Assembly (NCBI GenBank): GCA_023399275.1
Contig: JAEWQH010000117.1
Coordinates: forward strand, 1-64,000
Reading direction: 5' to 3'
Source: Bacillota bacterium
GTDB taxonomy: Bacteria; Bacillota; Clostridia; Christensenellales; CAG-138
DNA: 64,000 nucleotides
Below, piece by piece: positions 43,746 to 53,189 of this stretch (its first letter is position 1; the number at the start of each line of letters is the position of its first letter). The position numbers were made by a program, and so were the translations under genes. The notes beneath the pieces were generated by a model that made no database searches, was not told where the DNA came from, and worked only from the letters and a program-made list of their open reading frames with translations.

Positions 43746-43834
43746 GAAGCTGCGCCTGAAGAAGGCGTCTTCTCTTCTCAAACGGACCGGCTGAAACCCG
43801 ATCCCAATTCTGCAAAAAAGGCGGGGGGATAATT

Positions 43835-46150
43835 ATGGCACGCTACGGCATCGGCGACAACGCGATGAAAGTACTCGAAAAGCGATATCTGGCAAAGGAC
43901 GAGCAGGGCCGCGTCATCGAAGACGTGGAGGGCATGTTCCGCCGCGTAGCGCGCGCGGTGGCGCAGGCAGACGCGATCTATGACTCCGACGCGGACCTGA
44001 AGGCAACGGAGGACGCGTTTTTTTCGCTGATGACGTCTCTGCGGTTTCTGCCGAACTCCCCGACGCTGATGAACGCCGGCCGCCCGCTCGGGCAGCTCTC
44101 GGCATGCTTCGTGCTGCCCGTGGGCGACAGTATGGAGGAGATTTTTGAAGCGGTCAAAAACGCCGCGCTCATCCACAAGTCCGGCGGCGGAACGGGCTTC
44201 TCCTTCTCGCGCCTGCGACAAAAGGGCGCGACCGTGCGCTCTACGGGCGGCGTGGCGAGCGGACCGGTCAGCTTTATGCGCGTGTTCAACGTAGCCACCG
44301 AAGCCGTCAAGCAGGGCGGCACACGCCGCGGCGCCAACATGGGCATCCTCCGCGTAGACCACCCGGACATCCTCGAGTTCATCCGCTGCAAAAGCAACAC
44401 GAGCGATATCAACAACTTCAATATCTCCGTGGGCCTCACGGAGGCGTTCATGCGCGCCGTCGAGGAAGGCGAGACATACGACCTCGTAGACCCCAAGTCG
44501 AAGAAAGCCGTTTCGCAGCTCAACGCGCGGGATGTGTTCGACGAAATCGTGGACGCCGCGTGGCAGACGGGCGAACCGGGCATCGTCTTTCTCGACCGGC
44601 TCAACCGCGACAATGTCGTCCCCACCGTCGGCGAGATCGAGAGCACAAATCCCTGCGGCGAGCAGCCGCTGCTGCCATATGAGAGCTGTAACCTCGGCTC
44701 GATCGACCTCGTCTCCATGCTCAAGACCGAAAACGGCGCGGCAAGGCTTGACTTCGACCTGCTCGAGTCCACGGTAAGCGAGGCCGTGCACTTCCTCGAC
44801 AACGTCATCGACGTCAACACCTACCCGCTCGCGCGAATCGAAGAGATGACCAAGCGCACGCGAAAGATCGGCCTCGGCGTGATGGGCTTTGCAGACGCGC
44901 TGCTCGCACTCGGCATCCCATACGACTCCGAAGAGGGCATCGCTTTTGCCGAGCAGGTGATGTCGTTTATCGAAATGACCGGCCACAGCGCCAGCCGCAG
45001 CCTGGCCGCCTCGCGCGGCGCGTTTCCGCTCTTTACCGAGAGCACGCTCAACGCGGAGGAACCCATCCGCAACGCGACCGTAACCACCATCGCGCCGACG
45101 GGCACTCTCTCCATCATTGCGGGCTGCTCCTCCGGCGTGGAGCCGGTGTTTGGATACGTCTACATCCGCAACGTTATGGACGGCACGCAGATGGTCGAGG
45201 TCAATCCGCTGCTCCTGGAGAAGCTGCACACCCTCGGCCTCGACAGCGAGGCGCTCTATCAGCGCATTGCGGCGGAGGGGACCATCGCGCATATCGAAGA
45301 GATTCCCGAGCAGGTGCGGCGCGTGTTTCTCTCGGCGCACGATATCTCGCCTGAAGCGCATGTGCGCATGCAGGCGGCCTTCCAGCGGCACACGGACAAC
45401 GCCGTCTCCAAGACGGTCAACTTCCCAAACAGCGCCACGCGCGAGGATGTCCACGCGGTCTATCTGCTCGCTTACCGCGAGGGGCTCAAGGGCGTAACCA
45501 TCTACCGCGACGGCAGCCGGACGGGCCAGGTGCTCAACATCGGCAAAGTCAACGACGGGCAGCCCGCGCAGGAGAAGCCGGAGCTGAGCGCCCCGCTGCC
45601 GGAGAACTACGGCAGGATCGAACCGCGTCCGCGTCCGCCGGTGACCCGCGGCTTTACGGAGGAGATGAATATCGGCTGCGGAACGCTCTACGTCACCGTC
45701 AACTACGATGAAAACGGCATCTGCGAGGTGTTTACCAGCACCGGCAAAGCGGGCGGCTGCCCCAGCCAGAGCGAGGCCACAGCGCGGCTGACCTCCATCG
45801 CGCTGCGCAGCGGCATCTCGATCGGCGAGGTGTACGACCAGCTCAAGGGCATCCGCTGTCCCTCGACCATCCGCCAAAAGAACATGAGCTGCACCTCGTG
45901 TCCGGATGCGATCGCGCGCGTGCTGCTCAAGGTCAGCAAATACATCGACAACGGCGCGGACTATGCCACGCCGGATGCGCAGCCTAAAACGGCTGCCCCG
46001 GAAGCCGCGCCAGCGTCGCAGGGCGGCGACGGCGCGTCCGCACCGGCCTCCGCCGCGGATGTACACGTCTGTCCCGAGTGCGGCGGCAAAGTGGAGCACG
46101 AGGGCGGCTGCGTGATCTGCCGCGCGTGCGGGTTCAGCAAGTGCGGCTAA
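43835..46150 (+). CDS. nrdJ: Adenosylcobalamin-dependent (class II) ribonucleotide reductase
   Basis: 771 residues. Makes deoxyribonucleotides without oxygen using B12. FLPNSPTLMNAG near 72, the NPCGEQPLLPYESCNLGSID active-site block with the redox Cys, and the thiyl-radical region are present. The C-terminal third has the TSCPDA region and a Cys-rich end (CPECGGKVEHEGGCVICRACGFSKCG) typical of NrdJ, which delivers electrons. No ATP-cone domain is obvious at the N-terminus. GGCGGGGGG precedes the ATG. The two NrdR boxes imply repression when dNTPs are sufficient. No nrdR gene is in the window. Confidence 0.97.
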   Translation: MARYGIGDNAMKVLEKRYLAKDEQGRVIEDVEGMFRRVARAVAQADAIYDSDADLKATEDAFFSLMTSLRFLPNSPTLMNAGRPLGQLSACFVLPVGDSMEEIFEAVKNAALIHKSGGGTGFSFSRLRQKGATVRSTGGVASGPVSFMRVFNVATEAVKQGGTRRGANMGILRVDHPDILEFIRCKSNTSDINNFNISVGLTEAFMRAVEEGETYDLVDPKSKKAVSQLNARDVFDEIVDAAWQTGEPGIVFLDRLNRDNVVPTVGEIESTNPCGEQPLLPYESCNLGSIDLVSMLKTENGAARLDFDLLESTVSEAVHFLDNVIDVNTYPLARIEEMTKRTRKIGLGVMGFADALLALGIPYDSEEGIAFAEQVMSFIEMTGHSASRSLAASRGAFPLFTESTLNAEEPIRNATVTTIAPTGTLSIIAGCSSGVEPVFGYVYIRNVMDGTQMVEVNPLLLEKLHTLGLDSEALYQRIAAEGTIAHIEEIPEQVRRVFLSAHDISPEAHVRMQAAFQRHTDNAVSKTVNFPNSATREDVHAVYLLAYREGLKGVTIYRDGSRTGQVLNIGKVNDGQPAQEKPELSAPLPENYGRIEPRPRPPVTRGFTEEMNIGCGTLYVTVNYDENGICEVFTSTGKAGGCPSQSEATARLTSIALRSGISIGEVYDQLKGIRCPSTIRQKNMSCTSCPDAIARVLLKVSKYIDNGADYATPDAQPKTAAPEAAPASQGGDGASAPASAADVHVCPECGGKVEHEGGCVICRACGFSKCG

Positions 46151-46294
46151 AAGGCGAGTAAACCGGACGAAGCGGTTAAAAAACTGCCGTCCGTCCGCTC
46201 TTTCTCTGCCAAAATATCCGAAAATCTGCTATACTGGTGTCGGTCGTGCAGCTTTCCGCCCGACCGGCATCTTTGCAATCGGAGTCACACGCGC

Positions 46295-46963
46295 ATGAGG
46301 CAGGAACTACGCCGTCAGATCACCAATATCGTATTCGTGGCGCTGATCGTCGCCGCAGCCGTGGCGATCTATCTGCTCTCGCGCACGGAGCGCGCAGGAG
46401 AGAGCCCGTCCGTGCAGACCGTGTCCGCCGCGGCCTCGCCGACCCCTACCGAGACGGCGGAACGGCAGAGCGCTTCCCGCGGCGTGCCGGACGCGGTGTT
46501 TGAAACCTATCTGGCGACCAGCGAGGTGTTTTCCGCCGAGCGGGAGGAGGGGGATGAACGCCGCTATGCGATCCGCTACGGCACATCCCCGCAGGTATCC
46601 GCCGCACTGCGCTACGAAACGCAGGATGGCTGCGTCTCCTCCGTGGAGCTCACCTTCTCTCTGCCCGCTTCATACGAAAACAAAGGAAACAGTGAGATCG
46701 AAGCCTACCTTTCTGAAGTGTCGCAAGCGCTCGAACGCGCGCTGCCGGATGCGGTGCGCGCCTTGCTGGAGGATATGCTGCCCGCGTGTGACGCGCAGGA
46801 TGCGCTGACGGCCGCCAGCGCCCGCTATTGGGCGGAGCAGGCGCTGCAGCTATCGAAGGCCGGAGACGATTTCGAGGATTCCCTCTCCGGCTGCCGTTTC
46901 CTCGCTTACCGCAGCCAGAACGGGGACGTGCAGGAGCTCGTCTGCGTTCTCTTTCTATCCTGA
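46295..46963 (+). CDS. Membrane-anchored protein of unknown function
   Basis: 222 residues: a basic N-terminus, one helix (10-28, IVFVALIVAAAVAIYLL), then an extracytoplasmic part starting with a Ser/Thr/Pro-rich linker and a compact domain with two cysteines (CDAQ and SGCRF). No family recognised. An extended -10 (TGC-TATACT, near 46231) supports its own promoter. A terminator follows. Confidence 0.75.
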   Translation: MRQELRRQITNIVFVALIVAAAVAIYLLSRTERAGESPSVQTVSAAASPTPTETAERQSASRGVPDAVFETYLATSEVFSAEREEGDERRYAIRYGTSPQVSAALRYETQDGCVSSVELTFSLPASYENKGNSEIEAYLSEVSQALERALPDAVRALLEDMLPACDAQDALTAASARYWAEQALQLSKAGDDFEDSLSGCRFLAYRSQNGDVQELVCVLFLS

Positions 46964-46993
46964 CACGCCCCCTCTTGCTCCCGCTCTAGCAAT

Positions 46994-47023
46994 CGAGCCT
47001 GCCCATGATACCGGGCAGGCTCG
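46994..47023 (+). terminator. Terminator hairpin between convergent genes
   Basis: An 11-bp perfect stem (46994-47004 with 47013-47023). The U run is weak on both strands; acts between the membrane protein and lipoprotein B. Confidence 0.6.
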
Positions 47024-47037
47024 TGTCATCTTGCGCT

Positions 47038-48810
47038 TTATCCCACAGTGGTCGGCGTGGGGGTTGGCGTTTCGGCTGGATCGGCAGAAGCGGATGGCTC
47101 CGGCGTAGGCGTCAAATCCGGCTCGGCAAGCCCTGTCAACACCTCAAATGTATGGTAGATATCCGCCTTGTGCCAGTCTCCCACGAGCGCGTTTGAGCCG
47201 CGCGAGGAGATCGTGCACTCGGGCAGCGCTTCCGTCAGCTTGGCAAGATCGTCCCGCGTGATCTTGGTGGTCATGATCCAGAGCATCTTGAGCTGCTTCA
47301 TCTCGCTGAGCACAGTGACGTCGGCCAGACCCGTGCGCGCCGCGTTGAGATGCGTCAGCTTCGCAAGGCCGGACAGCGGCGCAATATCCGTTATGGAGGC
47401 GTTGGAGTAGATCTCGAGAAACTCCAGCTCGGTGAGCGCGGATAGCACGGCGAGATCCGCTATCTTATTGCCTGCGACGGAGAGCAGCTTGAGCTTTGTC
47501 AGGCCGGCCAGAAACGACAGGTCGGTGATCTTGTTGCCGGACAGGTCGAGATAGGCCAGATCGGTGCAATACTGCAGCGCAGCCGTGTCCTCGTCCGTCA
47601 ATCTGGTGTTGCCTTCCTTGGTAAATGTCGCCGCGCCGCCGGGAAACGCCTCGCGGTTTTGCGTGGTGAAGGCTTCGATATCCGTGCGCAGCTGCCAAGC
47701 GCCCACCTGCACGTACCACACGAACTTCACCGCGGGAAACTGCGCCTGCAGCTGCGTCATCTGCTCATTCGTCAGCCCCGTGCCGCACATATCGCACAGC
47801 GCAAGATTCGGCAGGTGGCTCAGCCCCTGCGCAACCTCCTCCACGCTCGTAAACGTCTGCCCCTGCAGATTGACCTCGGTGGTCTCGGGTGTGAGCTGCT
47901 GGCCAAAGAGATCGAAGGAGAATGAAAACGCCACCAGCGGATAGCGCTCCTCCAGCGCAGCCATGGTCTCAAATGAAACCGTCTGCCCCGTCAGGTCGCA
48001 GCTCGTCAGCTGCTTGAGCGGTGCGAGCGCGTCCGGCAGCAGCGCATCGTCCGTAATGACAGCCGAGGTCAAATCGAGCTGCGTCGCGTCCGTATTCGCC
48101 TTCACGCCAAAGAGATCGATCGTGCGCAAAAACGCGATGTTGGGATAGCGCGCTTCCAGCGCGGCTCCGTCCTCTGCGCCAATGGCGGTGTCCGTAATAT
48201 CCGCGGATGTGAGCGCCGGCAGATAGTAGAGATCGCGCATCAGCGTCTCGACATCCACCGTCTTGCCGGAGAGGTCCAGCACGGTGTCGGTGTTGAGCAG
48301 CGTCACGCCGCCGATCTCCACCTGCCAGACAAACGTGATGTCCCTTCGCTCCAGGCTCTTGCTCATCAGCGCGTCGTAGCTCGTGCAGTTTCGCGCGTCC
48401 ACGTTCGTAAGATTCGGAAAGTAGCGCAGCAGCTCAATCGCGGCCGCGTCCGCTCCGGCGGGGAGCGTAAGCTGCGTCACCTGGTTGTCGTAGCGCTGGT
48501 CTCCGATCGGCACGCTCCAGAGGATGCTGCAGTTTGGCAGCGCGCTCTGCAGCGCGAGATAGTCGTCCACCGAGAGAACCGCCTTGCGCACATCGAGCTT
48601 TTGCAGATTTTCGTACTGAACGAGATCCTCCGTGTCGATCAGCGCCGCGTCGTCGATGGTCAGCTCCGTCGCGGAGCGGTCCTTGAACAGGTCGCACCCC
48701 GCGAGCGACAGCGCCAGCGCAAGCAAAAGCAGCACGGCAAGCGCGCGGCGGATACGGACGTTTGTGTTTGCGCGCTCATCCGACGCGCTGGTATAGACGG
48801 TATGTGTCAT
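47038..48810 (-). CDS. Repeat-rich lipoprotein (LRR-like), copy B
   Basis: 590 residues from the ATG at 48810; canonical lipobox LAGC (Cys39). Same organisation as copy A: a basic, Ala-rich signal, then blocks such as TVLDLSGK, YPNIAFLRTIDLFG and LTSCDLTGQTVSFETMAAL (each has a close match in copy A), then classic LRRs (LAYLDLSGNKITDLSFLAGLTKL), then a Pro/Thr-rich tail. Shared positions are numerous, so this is a true paralogue of 10902-12590. Probably surface-exposed. It overlaps the upstream membrane-protein gene by 35 nt. Confidence 0.88.
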   Translation of the reverse strand: MTHTVYTSASDERANTNVRIRRALAVLLLLALALSLAGCDLFKDRSATELTIDDAALIDTEDLVQYENLQKLDVRKAVLSVDDYLALQSALPNCSILWSVPIGDQRYDNQVTQLTLPAGADAAAIELLRYFPNLTNVDARNCTSYDALMSKSLERRDITFVWQVEIGGVTLLNTDTVLDLSGKTVDVETLMRDLYYLPALTSADITDTAIGAEDGAALEARYPNIAFLRTIDLFGVKANTDATQLDLTSAVITDDALLPDALAPLKQLTSCDLTGQTVSFETMAALEERYPLVAFSFSFDLFGQQLTPETTEVNLQGQTFTSVEEVAQGLSHLPNLALCDMCGTGLTNEQMTQLQAQFPAVKFVWYVQVGAWQLRTDIEAFTTQNREAFPGGAATFTKEGNTRLTDEDTAALQYCTDLAYLDLSGNKITDLSFLAGLTKLKLLSVAGNKIADLAVLSALTELEFLEIYSNASITDIAPLSGLAKLTHLNAARTGLADVTVLSEMKQLKMLWIMTTKITRDDLAKLTEALPECTISSRGSNALVGDWHKADIYHTFEVLTGLAEPDLTPTPEPSASADPAETPTPTPTTVG

Positions 48811-50287
48811 CTTGCTCTTCACTCCAAAATGTTTGGGTTTCGATCAGTTGATATCCATCCGGAGAGATCTCCAGATTTCGGGTAACGAGAAACTCCGCGC
48901 TTCGCTGGGCAATGTATCCGCTCTGCGCCTCCTGCAGCTCGGGCAGCGCCATATTGACGCGCGCAAAGAAGCGGTATGCGGGAATCACGTCCGCAGCCAG
49001 GTAAAAGCCGCCGTCCGGACACGCGTAGCAAAGCAGCGAGATCTGCTCCTGCGTCTTGCGCGCACGCATGATGGACGCAAAGCGCACCTGCGGCGTGTCC
49101 TCGCGGCGGATGGAGAGCATGTAACGATTATCCGAAATCAACAACGCAAGCGCGAGCATCACAAGCGACAGCGCGCCAAACAGCGCGCGGAAGGCCCACG
49201 GCCTGGCCGAGCCGGCGCGAGGCCTCGCCTGCAGCCAGCGCGCGATCGGCACGAGTCCGAGCGCCATGAACGGCGTAAGCACAAGCCCATAGTAGCGGTA
49301 GCCTTGTCCGCCCATATAGATGGCGCACGCGAGCAGCCCCGCCATCAGCAGCACGTTGATCTTCTCGACCACGCGCACGCGCTCCTTCTTCTGCAGTAAA
49401 AACCACCCGAGTCCGAGCGCGATGAGCAACGCGATCTGCGGGTTGCGGTAGGAAAACGCGCCGACGCTCTTGATGACGATGAACAGCGTGTTCGCCAGCG
49501 TCGGATTCTCCACATAGGAATACCCGAAGATGTTTTGGTAAAAATAATAATGAAAGAAATCCGGCAGCGCGCCGTTTGCGCCGAAATAGATCACCCAGGG
49601 GATGCCCGCGCCGAACATCACGCCCAGAAACAGCGCGCTCGCTGAAAGCGCCCGGCGAACGTGCTTTGCCGCAAGCTGCGAGATGACGATGACGCCCATC
49701 CACGCAATGTAGAACGCCAGCAGCGTGAACTTGCCAAACAGCATGACGCCGGCAAAGAGCGCGTTTCGCGCGATCATCTTCAGCGGAACGGGCGCGGGAT
49801 ACGACTCTTTAAAATAGCGCAGCGTGTCGTAGAGCGACCATGCAAACAGCGGCATCATCAGCTCCTCAAAACTGCCGCCGTGCGAAAAGCTCAGGCTGCC
49901 GAGGATGAACGCGGAGAGCACCGGCAACGCCAGCAGCGCGTAGCGTTCCTCTGCATACAGCGCAACGATGCGGTACGACGCATAGAGAAAGAATGAAAAC
50001 GCAAGCGACTCGATCAGGTAGACGCCGAGAAAACTCGTCCCCGAGATCAAAGAAGCCAGCCCAAAGAGCAGAAACGCCACCGGCCCCTTTTGATCGTAGA
50101 GATCGAGATACGGCACCTTACCGTGCATCATCCCCTTGCCGATGGTGAAGTAGATGTTTGCGTCCACCCACTCGTTGAGCGGGTAGAGCGGCGAGCTTTT
50201 GGTGCACAGCAGCAGGAACGCAGCTGCAAACAGCAGGCAAGTGGGATAGACCGTCCGCTTCCACGCGGGTTTGCGCATCAGTTCCAT
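48776..50287 (-). CDS. GT-C fold membrane glycosyltransferase-like protein
   Basis: 503 residues, about 11 membrane helices. The first extracytoplasmic loop has NEWVDANIYFTIGKGMMHG and YLDLYDQKGPVAF, the Asp-rich and Asp-x-x-x-Lys-Gly-Pro pattern seen in family 39/ArnT-like transferases that use lipid-linked sugars. A soluble C-terminal region follows. ATG at 50287 with GAGAGG 6 nt upstream. It heads the operon with lipoprotein copy B, and the other pair (12732/10902) has the same order. Confidence 0.82.
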   Translation of the reverse strand: MELMRKPAWKRTVYPTCLLFAAAFLLLCTKSSPLYPLNEWVDANIYFTIGKGMMHGKVPYLDLYDQKGPVAFLLFGLASLISGTSFLGVYLIESLAFSFFLYASYRIVALYAEERYALLALPVLSAFILGSLSFSHGGSFEELMMPLFAWSLYDTLRYFKESYPAPVPLKMIARNALFAGVMLFGKFTLLAFYIAWMGVIVISQLAAKHVRRALSASALFLGVMFGAGIPWVIYFGANGALPDFFHYYFYQNIFGYSYVENPTLANTLFIVIKSVGAFSYRNPQIALLIALGLGWFLLQKKERVRVVEKINVLLMAGLLACAIYMGGQGYRYYGLVLTPFMALGLVPIARWLQARPRAGSARPWAFRALFGALSLVMLALALLISDNRYMLSIRREDTPQVRFASIMRARKTQEQISLLCYACPDGGFYLAADVIPAYRFFARVNMALPELQEAQSGYIAQRSAEFLVTRNLEISPDGYQLIETQTFWSEEQDDTYRLYQRVG

Positions 50288-50342
50288 ATCATGCCTCTCC
50301 AATCATCCGTTTCGGCCGACGGCTTTCATCAAACAGGTATTT

Positions 50343-50371
50343 ATTATAAACTTTTTCACTCTGGCGCGCAA
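50343..50371 (-). promoter_or_regulatory. Promoter of the GT/lipoprotein B operon
   Basis: TTGCGC (50371-50366), a 17-bp spacer and TATAAT (50348-50343) on the minus strand. Confidence 0.75.
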
Positions 50372-50453
50372 CCATCGGCGCGTCTGCGGCGTGTTATAGG
50401 TGAAGCGCGCAGGTCGGGCGCCGCCGGTTGGTGACCGGCTCACATTTGCATGA

Positions 50454-50483
50454 TTGCTTTGCCCAAAGGCGCTATAGTACAAT
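50454..50483 (+). promoter_or_regulatory. Candidate promoter of the small lipoprotein gene
   Basis: TTGCTT, an 18-bp spacer and TACAAT, about 110 nt before the gene. The remaining gap between the divergent genes holds nothing else I can support. Confidence 0.5.
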
Positions 50484-50593
50484 GACAGTGTGTATCACCC
50501 CGCACAGCGTCCCTCGCAGGGAAACGAAAACAAAATGATCCTACGCCCGGTTTTGTACCGGAACGATCGAACCTGAAACGGAGGAAAATGAAA

Positions 50594-51187
50594 ATGAAAA
50601 AGATTATCGCGATTACCGCGCTGGTTCTGACCGGTGCCTTCCTGTTTATCGCCTGCTCGGCGGGCAGCGCCGATACGGACGTGCTCTACCGCGGCGAGAT
50701 CACCAGCATCTCGGAGAACGGCAGCATCCTTGTCACGCAGGTGGAGGGGCACAACTACGGCCAGCCCAGCATCCTCTTTCACGTGAGTGAAAGCATCGCG
50801 GCGGAGCTGGGCGACCAGTTGGCACAGGGCGCGTTTGTAGAGGTGCACTACGACGGCAAGCTGACCCGTTCGCTTCCCGGCCAGGCCACAGCCGAGAGCA
50901 TTCGGGTGATCGCCTCCTTCAGTGACGGCATCGTGCAAAACGGCACCATCCTGAGCGTCACCCCCGGCAAGGACGGCTACAGCATCTCGCTTCTGCCGCT
51001 CGGCGAGGAAAAACGCGAAGACCTGAGCAACACCATCACGCTCACCGTCCCCATGACCGCTCTGGAAGGGCTGACGGCGGAAGAACTCGTCGAGGGCCTG
51101 CAGGTCAGCGCCGTGACGACGGGCATCGCCGCCCTGAGCCTGCCGCCGATCATGCCGGTCGTGGCGCTGCTGCCCTACACCGCATAG
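50594..51187 (+). CDS. Small lipoprotein of unknown function
   Basis: 197 residues from the second ATG (50594), which has GGAGG at a good distance; the ATG at 50588 is too close. The lipobox is FIAC (Cys21). The mature domain looks beta-rich (VLYRGEITSISENGSILVTQV, FVEVHYDGKL), reminiscent of small OB-fold or DUF-type lipoproteins. No family assigned. Confidence 0.75.
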   Translation: MKKIIAITALVLTGAFLFIACSAGSADTDVLYRGEITSISENGSILVTQVEGHNYGQPSILFHVSESIAAELGDQLAQGAFVEVHYDGKLTRSLPGQATAESIRVIASFSDGIVQNGTILSVTPGKDGYSISLLPLGEEKREDLSNTITLTVPMTALEGLTAEELVEGLQVSAVTTGIAALSLPPIMPVVALLPYTA

Positions 51188-51213
51188 CGGACCATATCCC
51201 AACAGCGCACAAA

Positions 51214-51251
51214 GCGCCGGGGCCGAAGATCGCGGCTCCGGCGCCTTTTTT
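51214..51251 (+). terminator. Terminator after the small lipoprotein gene
   Basis: A 12-bp GC-rich stem (51214-51225 with 51233-51244, one G-U) followed by CTTTTTT. Confidence 0.88.
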
Positions 51252-51327
51252 GTCTGCGCGGCGCATCAAAATGGCGGAGCCGCCCCCTGCTTTGGCGGCG
51301 GTTTGGCAAGCGTAAAAGCAAACAAAG

Positions 51328-51366
51328 AAAAACCCCTTCCCCGCCGATTGCCGGTGGAAAAGAGGC
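51328..51366 (-). terminator. Terminator after rpmB
   Basis: An imperfect stem (CCTCTTTTCC with GGGAAGGGG) followed by TTTTTC on the minus strand, 24 nt past the rpmB stop. Confidence 0.6.
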
Positions 51367-51390
51367 GATTTCTTTTTGCGGATATTCGGC

Positions 51391-51582
51391 TCAGTTGCCG
51401 CGGCTAACCTTGCCGGAACGGAGGCACCGCGTGCAAACATTCATCTTCTTCGGTCTCCCGTCTACGACAACATGCACACTCTGGATATTCGGCGCCCAGC
51501 CGCGCTTGGTCTTGCGGTTGGAGTGGCTGACCAGATTGCCGGACATGACACCCTTGTTGCAGACTTCACAATACTTACCCAT
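51391..51582 (-). CDS. rpmB: 50S ribosomal protein L28, zinc-binding form
   Basis: 63 residues, normal length. Four cysteines C5/C8 and C50/C53 make a zinc ribbon, the C-plus form; zinc-free C-minus paralogues exist in many bacteria and are induced by zinc starvation, but none is in the window. RKTKRGWAPNIQ is the conserved rRNA-binding core. Confidence 0.97.
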   Translation of the reverse strand: MGKYCEVCNKGVMSGNLVSHSNRKTKRGWAPNIQSVHVVVDGRPKKMNVCTRCLRSGKVSRGN

Positions 51583-51693
51583 GCGAATCGTCCACCTCCT
51601 TGATAAAAATCGAACAGAACTATATTACCACGCGTTCCGATGCGATGCAAGCCTTATTTTCCCAGAAAAGGCCGCTTTTTTCGCACCGCGCAA

Positions 51694-52155
51694 CTAGTCC
51701 ATCTGCGGGAAGCCGGCTTGGCGAAGCGCCTCGTAGAGCACGAGCGCGACGCTGTTGCTCAGGTTCAGCGAGCGCAGCCCTTCCCGCATGGGAATACGCA
51801 CCGCATCCTCGCTTCTGCGCGTGAGCAGCGCCTGCCCGAGCCCAGCCGTCTCCTTGCCGAAGACGAGAAAATCCCCATCCTGATAGCGCACATCGCAATA
51901 ACGCCGCCGCGCGTGCGTGGAGAGCAGGAAAAACCGCGCCTGCGGATACGCCGTCTCCACCTCGGAGAAGCTGTCGTAGTAGGCGATATCCAGCTCCCCC
52001 CAGTAGTCCAGCCCGGCGCGCTTGAGCTGCCTGTCCTCCACCGAGAAGCCCAGCGGGCGAACCAGGTGCAGCTTTGCGCCCGTCACCGCGCAGGTGCGCG
52101 CGATGTTTCCCGTGTTCTGCGGGATCTCCGGCTCGACGAGTACGATATGAAACAC
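51694..52155 (-). CDS. trmL: tRNA (cytidine(34)-2'-O)-methyltransferase
   Basis: 153 residues of the SPOUT superfamily. Methylates the ribose of wobble C34/U34 in tRNA-Leu. Start is GTG at 52155 (GGAGGG 8 nt upstream), giving the typical FHIVLVEPEIPQNTGNIARTC. The C-terminal knot motif IPMREGLRSLNLSNSVALVLYEALRQ is intact. Confidence 0.95.
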   Translation of the reverse strand: MFHIVLVEPEIPQNTGNIARTCAVTGAKLHLVRPLGFSVEDRQLKRAGLDYWGELDIAYYDSFSEVETAYPQARFFLLSTHARRRYCDVRYQDGDFLVFGKETAGLGQALLTRRSEDAVRIPMREGLRSLNLSNSVALVLYEALRQAGFPQMD

Positions 52156-52177
52156 GCTGTGTCCCTCCGGTGATGGT

Positions 52178-53161
52178 CTACGGCTGCGGGCAGCTTCCCG
52201 CCGCGCGGGACGCCTCGAGCATGAGCAGCATCTGCTCGCACACGTCGTCCGGCGCAAGGATGCGCACCCCGCCGCCAAATTGAAATACCCAGCCGAAAAA
52301 CGGCGGCGATACGCAGACGGGCGCAAAGAGCGCATAGGTCTGCTCATCCAGGCGCTCGAGCAGCACATCCGCGCCGAAGCGGTCGAGCATCGCGCCGATG
52401 AGCCGGCCTTCGAAACCGAGCCGCACCCATCGCTGTCTGGCCGGCGCCATGGAAAAGACGGTCGCGGCATACGCGCCCGCGTCAAACGCCGCGTCCGCAG
52501 GCGCCGCCGGTTCATCCAGCGCGCGCACGCAGGACATCTTATCGAGCCGGTAATGCGCCAGCCCCTCGCGGTACGGGTGGTCGGCGATCAGGCAATAGTT
52601 CTCCTCCGCATAGGTGAGCAGGCAAGGGTTTACGATATACGACTCTCCTCCACGCCGTGGGGAGAGCGTACCCTTCGCCGTATACTGGCAGTAGACAAAC
52701 GAGAGCTTGCGGCCGCGATCCAGTGCGGAAAGCACCGCTTCGACGTTTTGAAATGCGGCGTCGTCCTTCGCTTTGCGGGGGTTGTCTCCCCCGGGCTGAC
52801 GCCGAAGCCACGCGGCGTCGTAGCGGCTCAGCAGCGACGCAAGCTTTTGGATAAGCGCCTCCGAGCGTTCCCGCGAAAGCACGCGGCTTGCGCGAACCAT
52901 GTCTATCAGCAGGCGCACCTCCGCGCGCTCAAACAGGCGCGCAACCAGGCGGTATTCGTTGGCGCGGCCTCTGCGCACGCGCACGTCCAGCCCGTTTTTG
53001 CGCAGCAGCTCAACATCGGAGCAGACCGTCCTGCGGTCCGCCGTGCAACCGGCGAGTTCCAGATGCGCCGTGATCTCACGAGCGGTCACGCCGTGCCGCT
53101 CGTCGGTGCGCTCCATGAGATAGGCTTGCAGTCGCAGCAGCCGCGCGCGTGCATCCGGCAT
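52178..53161 (-). CDS. WYL-domain transcriptional regulator
   Basis: About 327 residues: an N-terminal winged helix (GVTAREITAHLELAGCTADRRTVCSDVELLRKNG), a middle helical region, then a WYL-type beta domain (KLSFVYCQYTAKGTLSPRRGGESYIVNPCLLTYAEENYCLIA) and a WCX-like C-terminus. WYL proteins sense nucleic acid or small ligands and control varied genes. ATG at 53161 or GTG at 53167. It lies between aldo/keto reductase and trmL, which are tightly spaced and in the same direction, so these form one unit. Confidence 0.88.
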   Translation of the reverse strand: MPDARARLLRLQAYLMERTDERHGVTAREITAHLELAGCTADRRTVCSDVELLRKNGLDVRVRRGRANEYRLVARLFERAEVRLLIDMVRASRVLSRERSEALIQKLASLLSRYDAAWLRRQPGGDNPRKAKDDAAFQNVEAVLSALDRGRKLSFVYCQYTAKGTLSPRRGGESYIVNPCLLTYAEENYCLIADHPYREGLAHYRLDKMSCVRALDEPAAPADAAFDAGAYAATVFSMAPARQRWVRLGFEGRLIGAMLDRFGADVLLERLDEQTYALFAPVCVSPPFFGWVFQFGGGVRILAPDDVCEQMLLMLEASRAAGSCPQP

Positions 53162-53189
53162 GGTCACTCAGCCTCCGGCCGGCGCATCG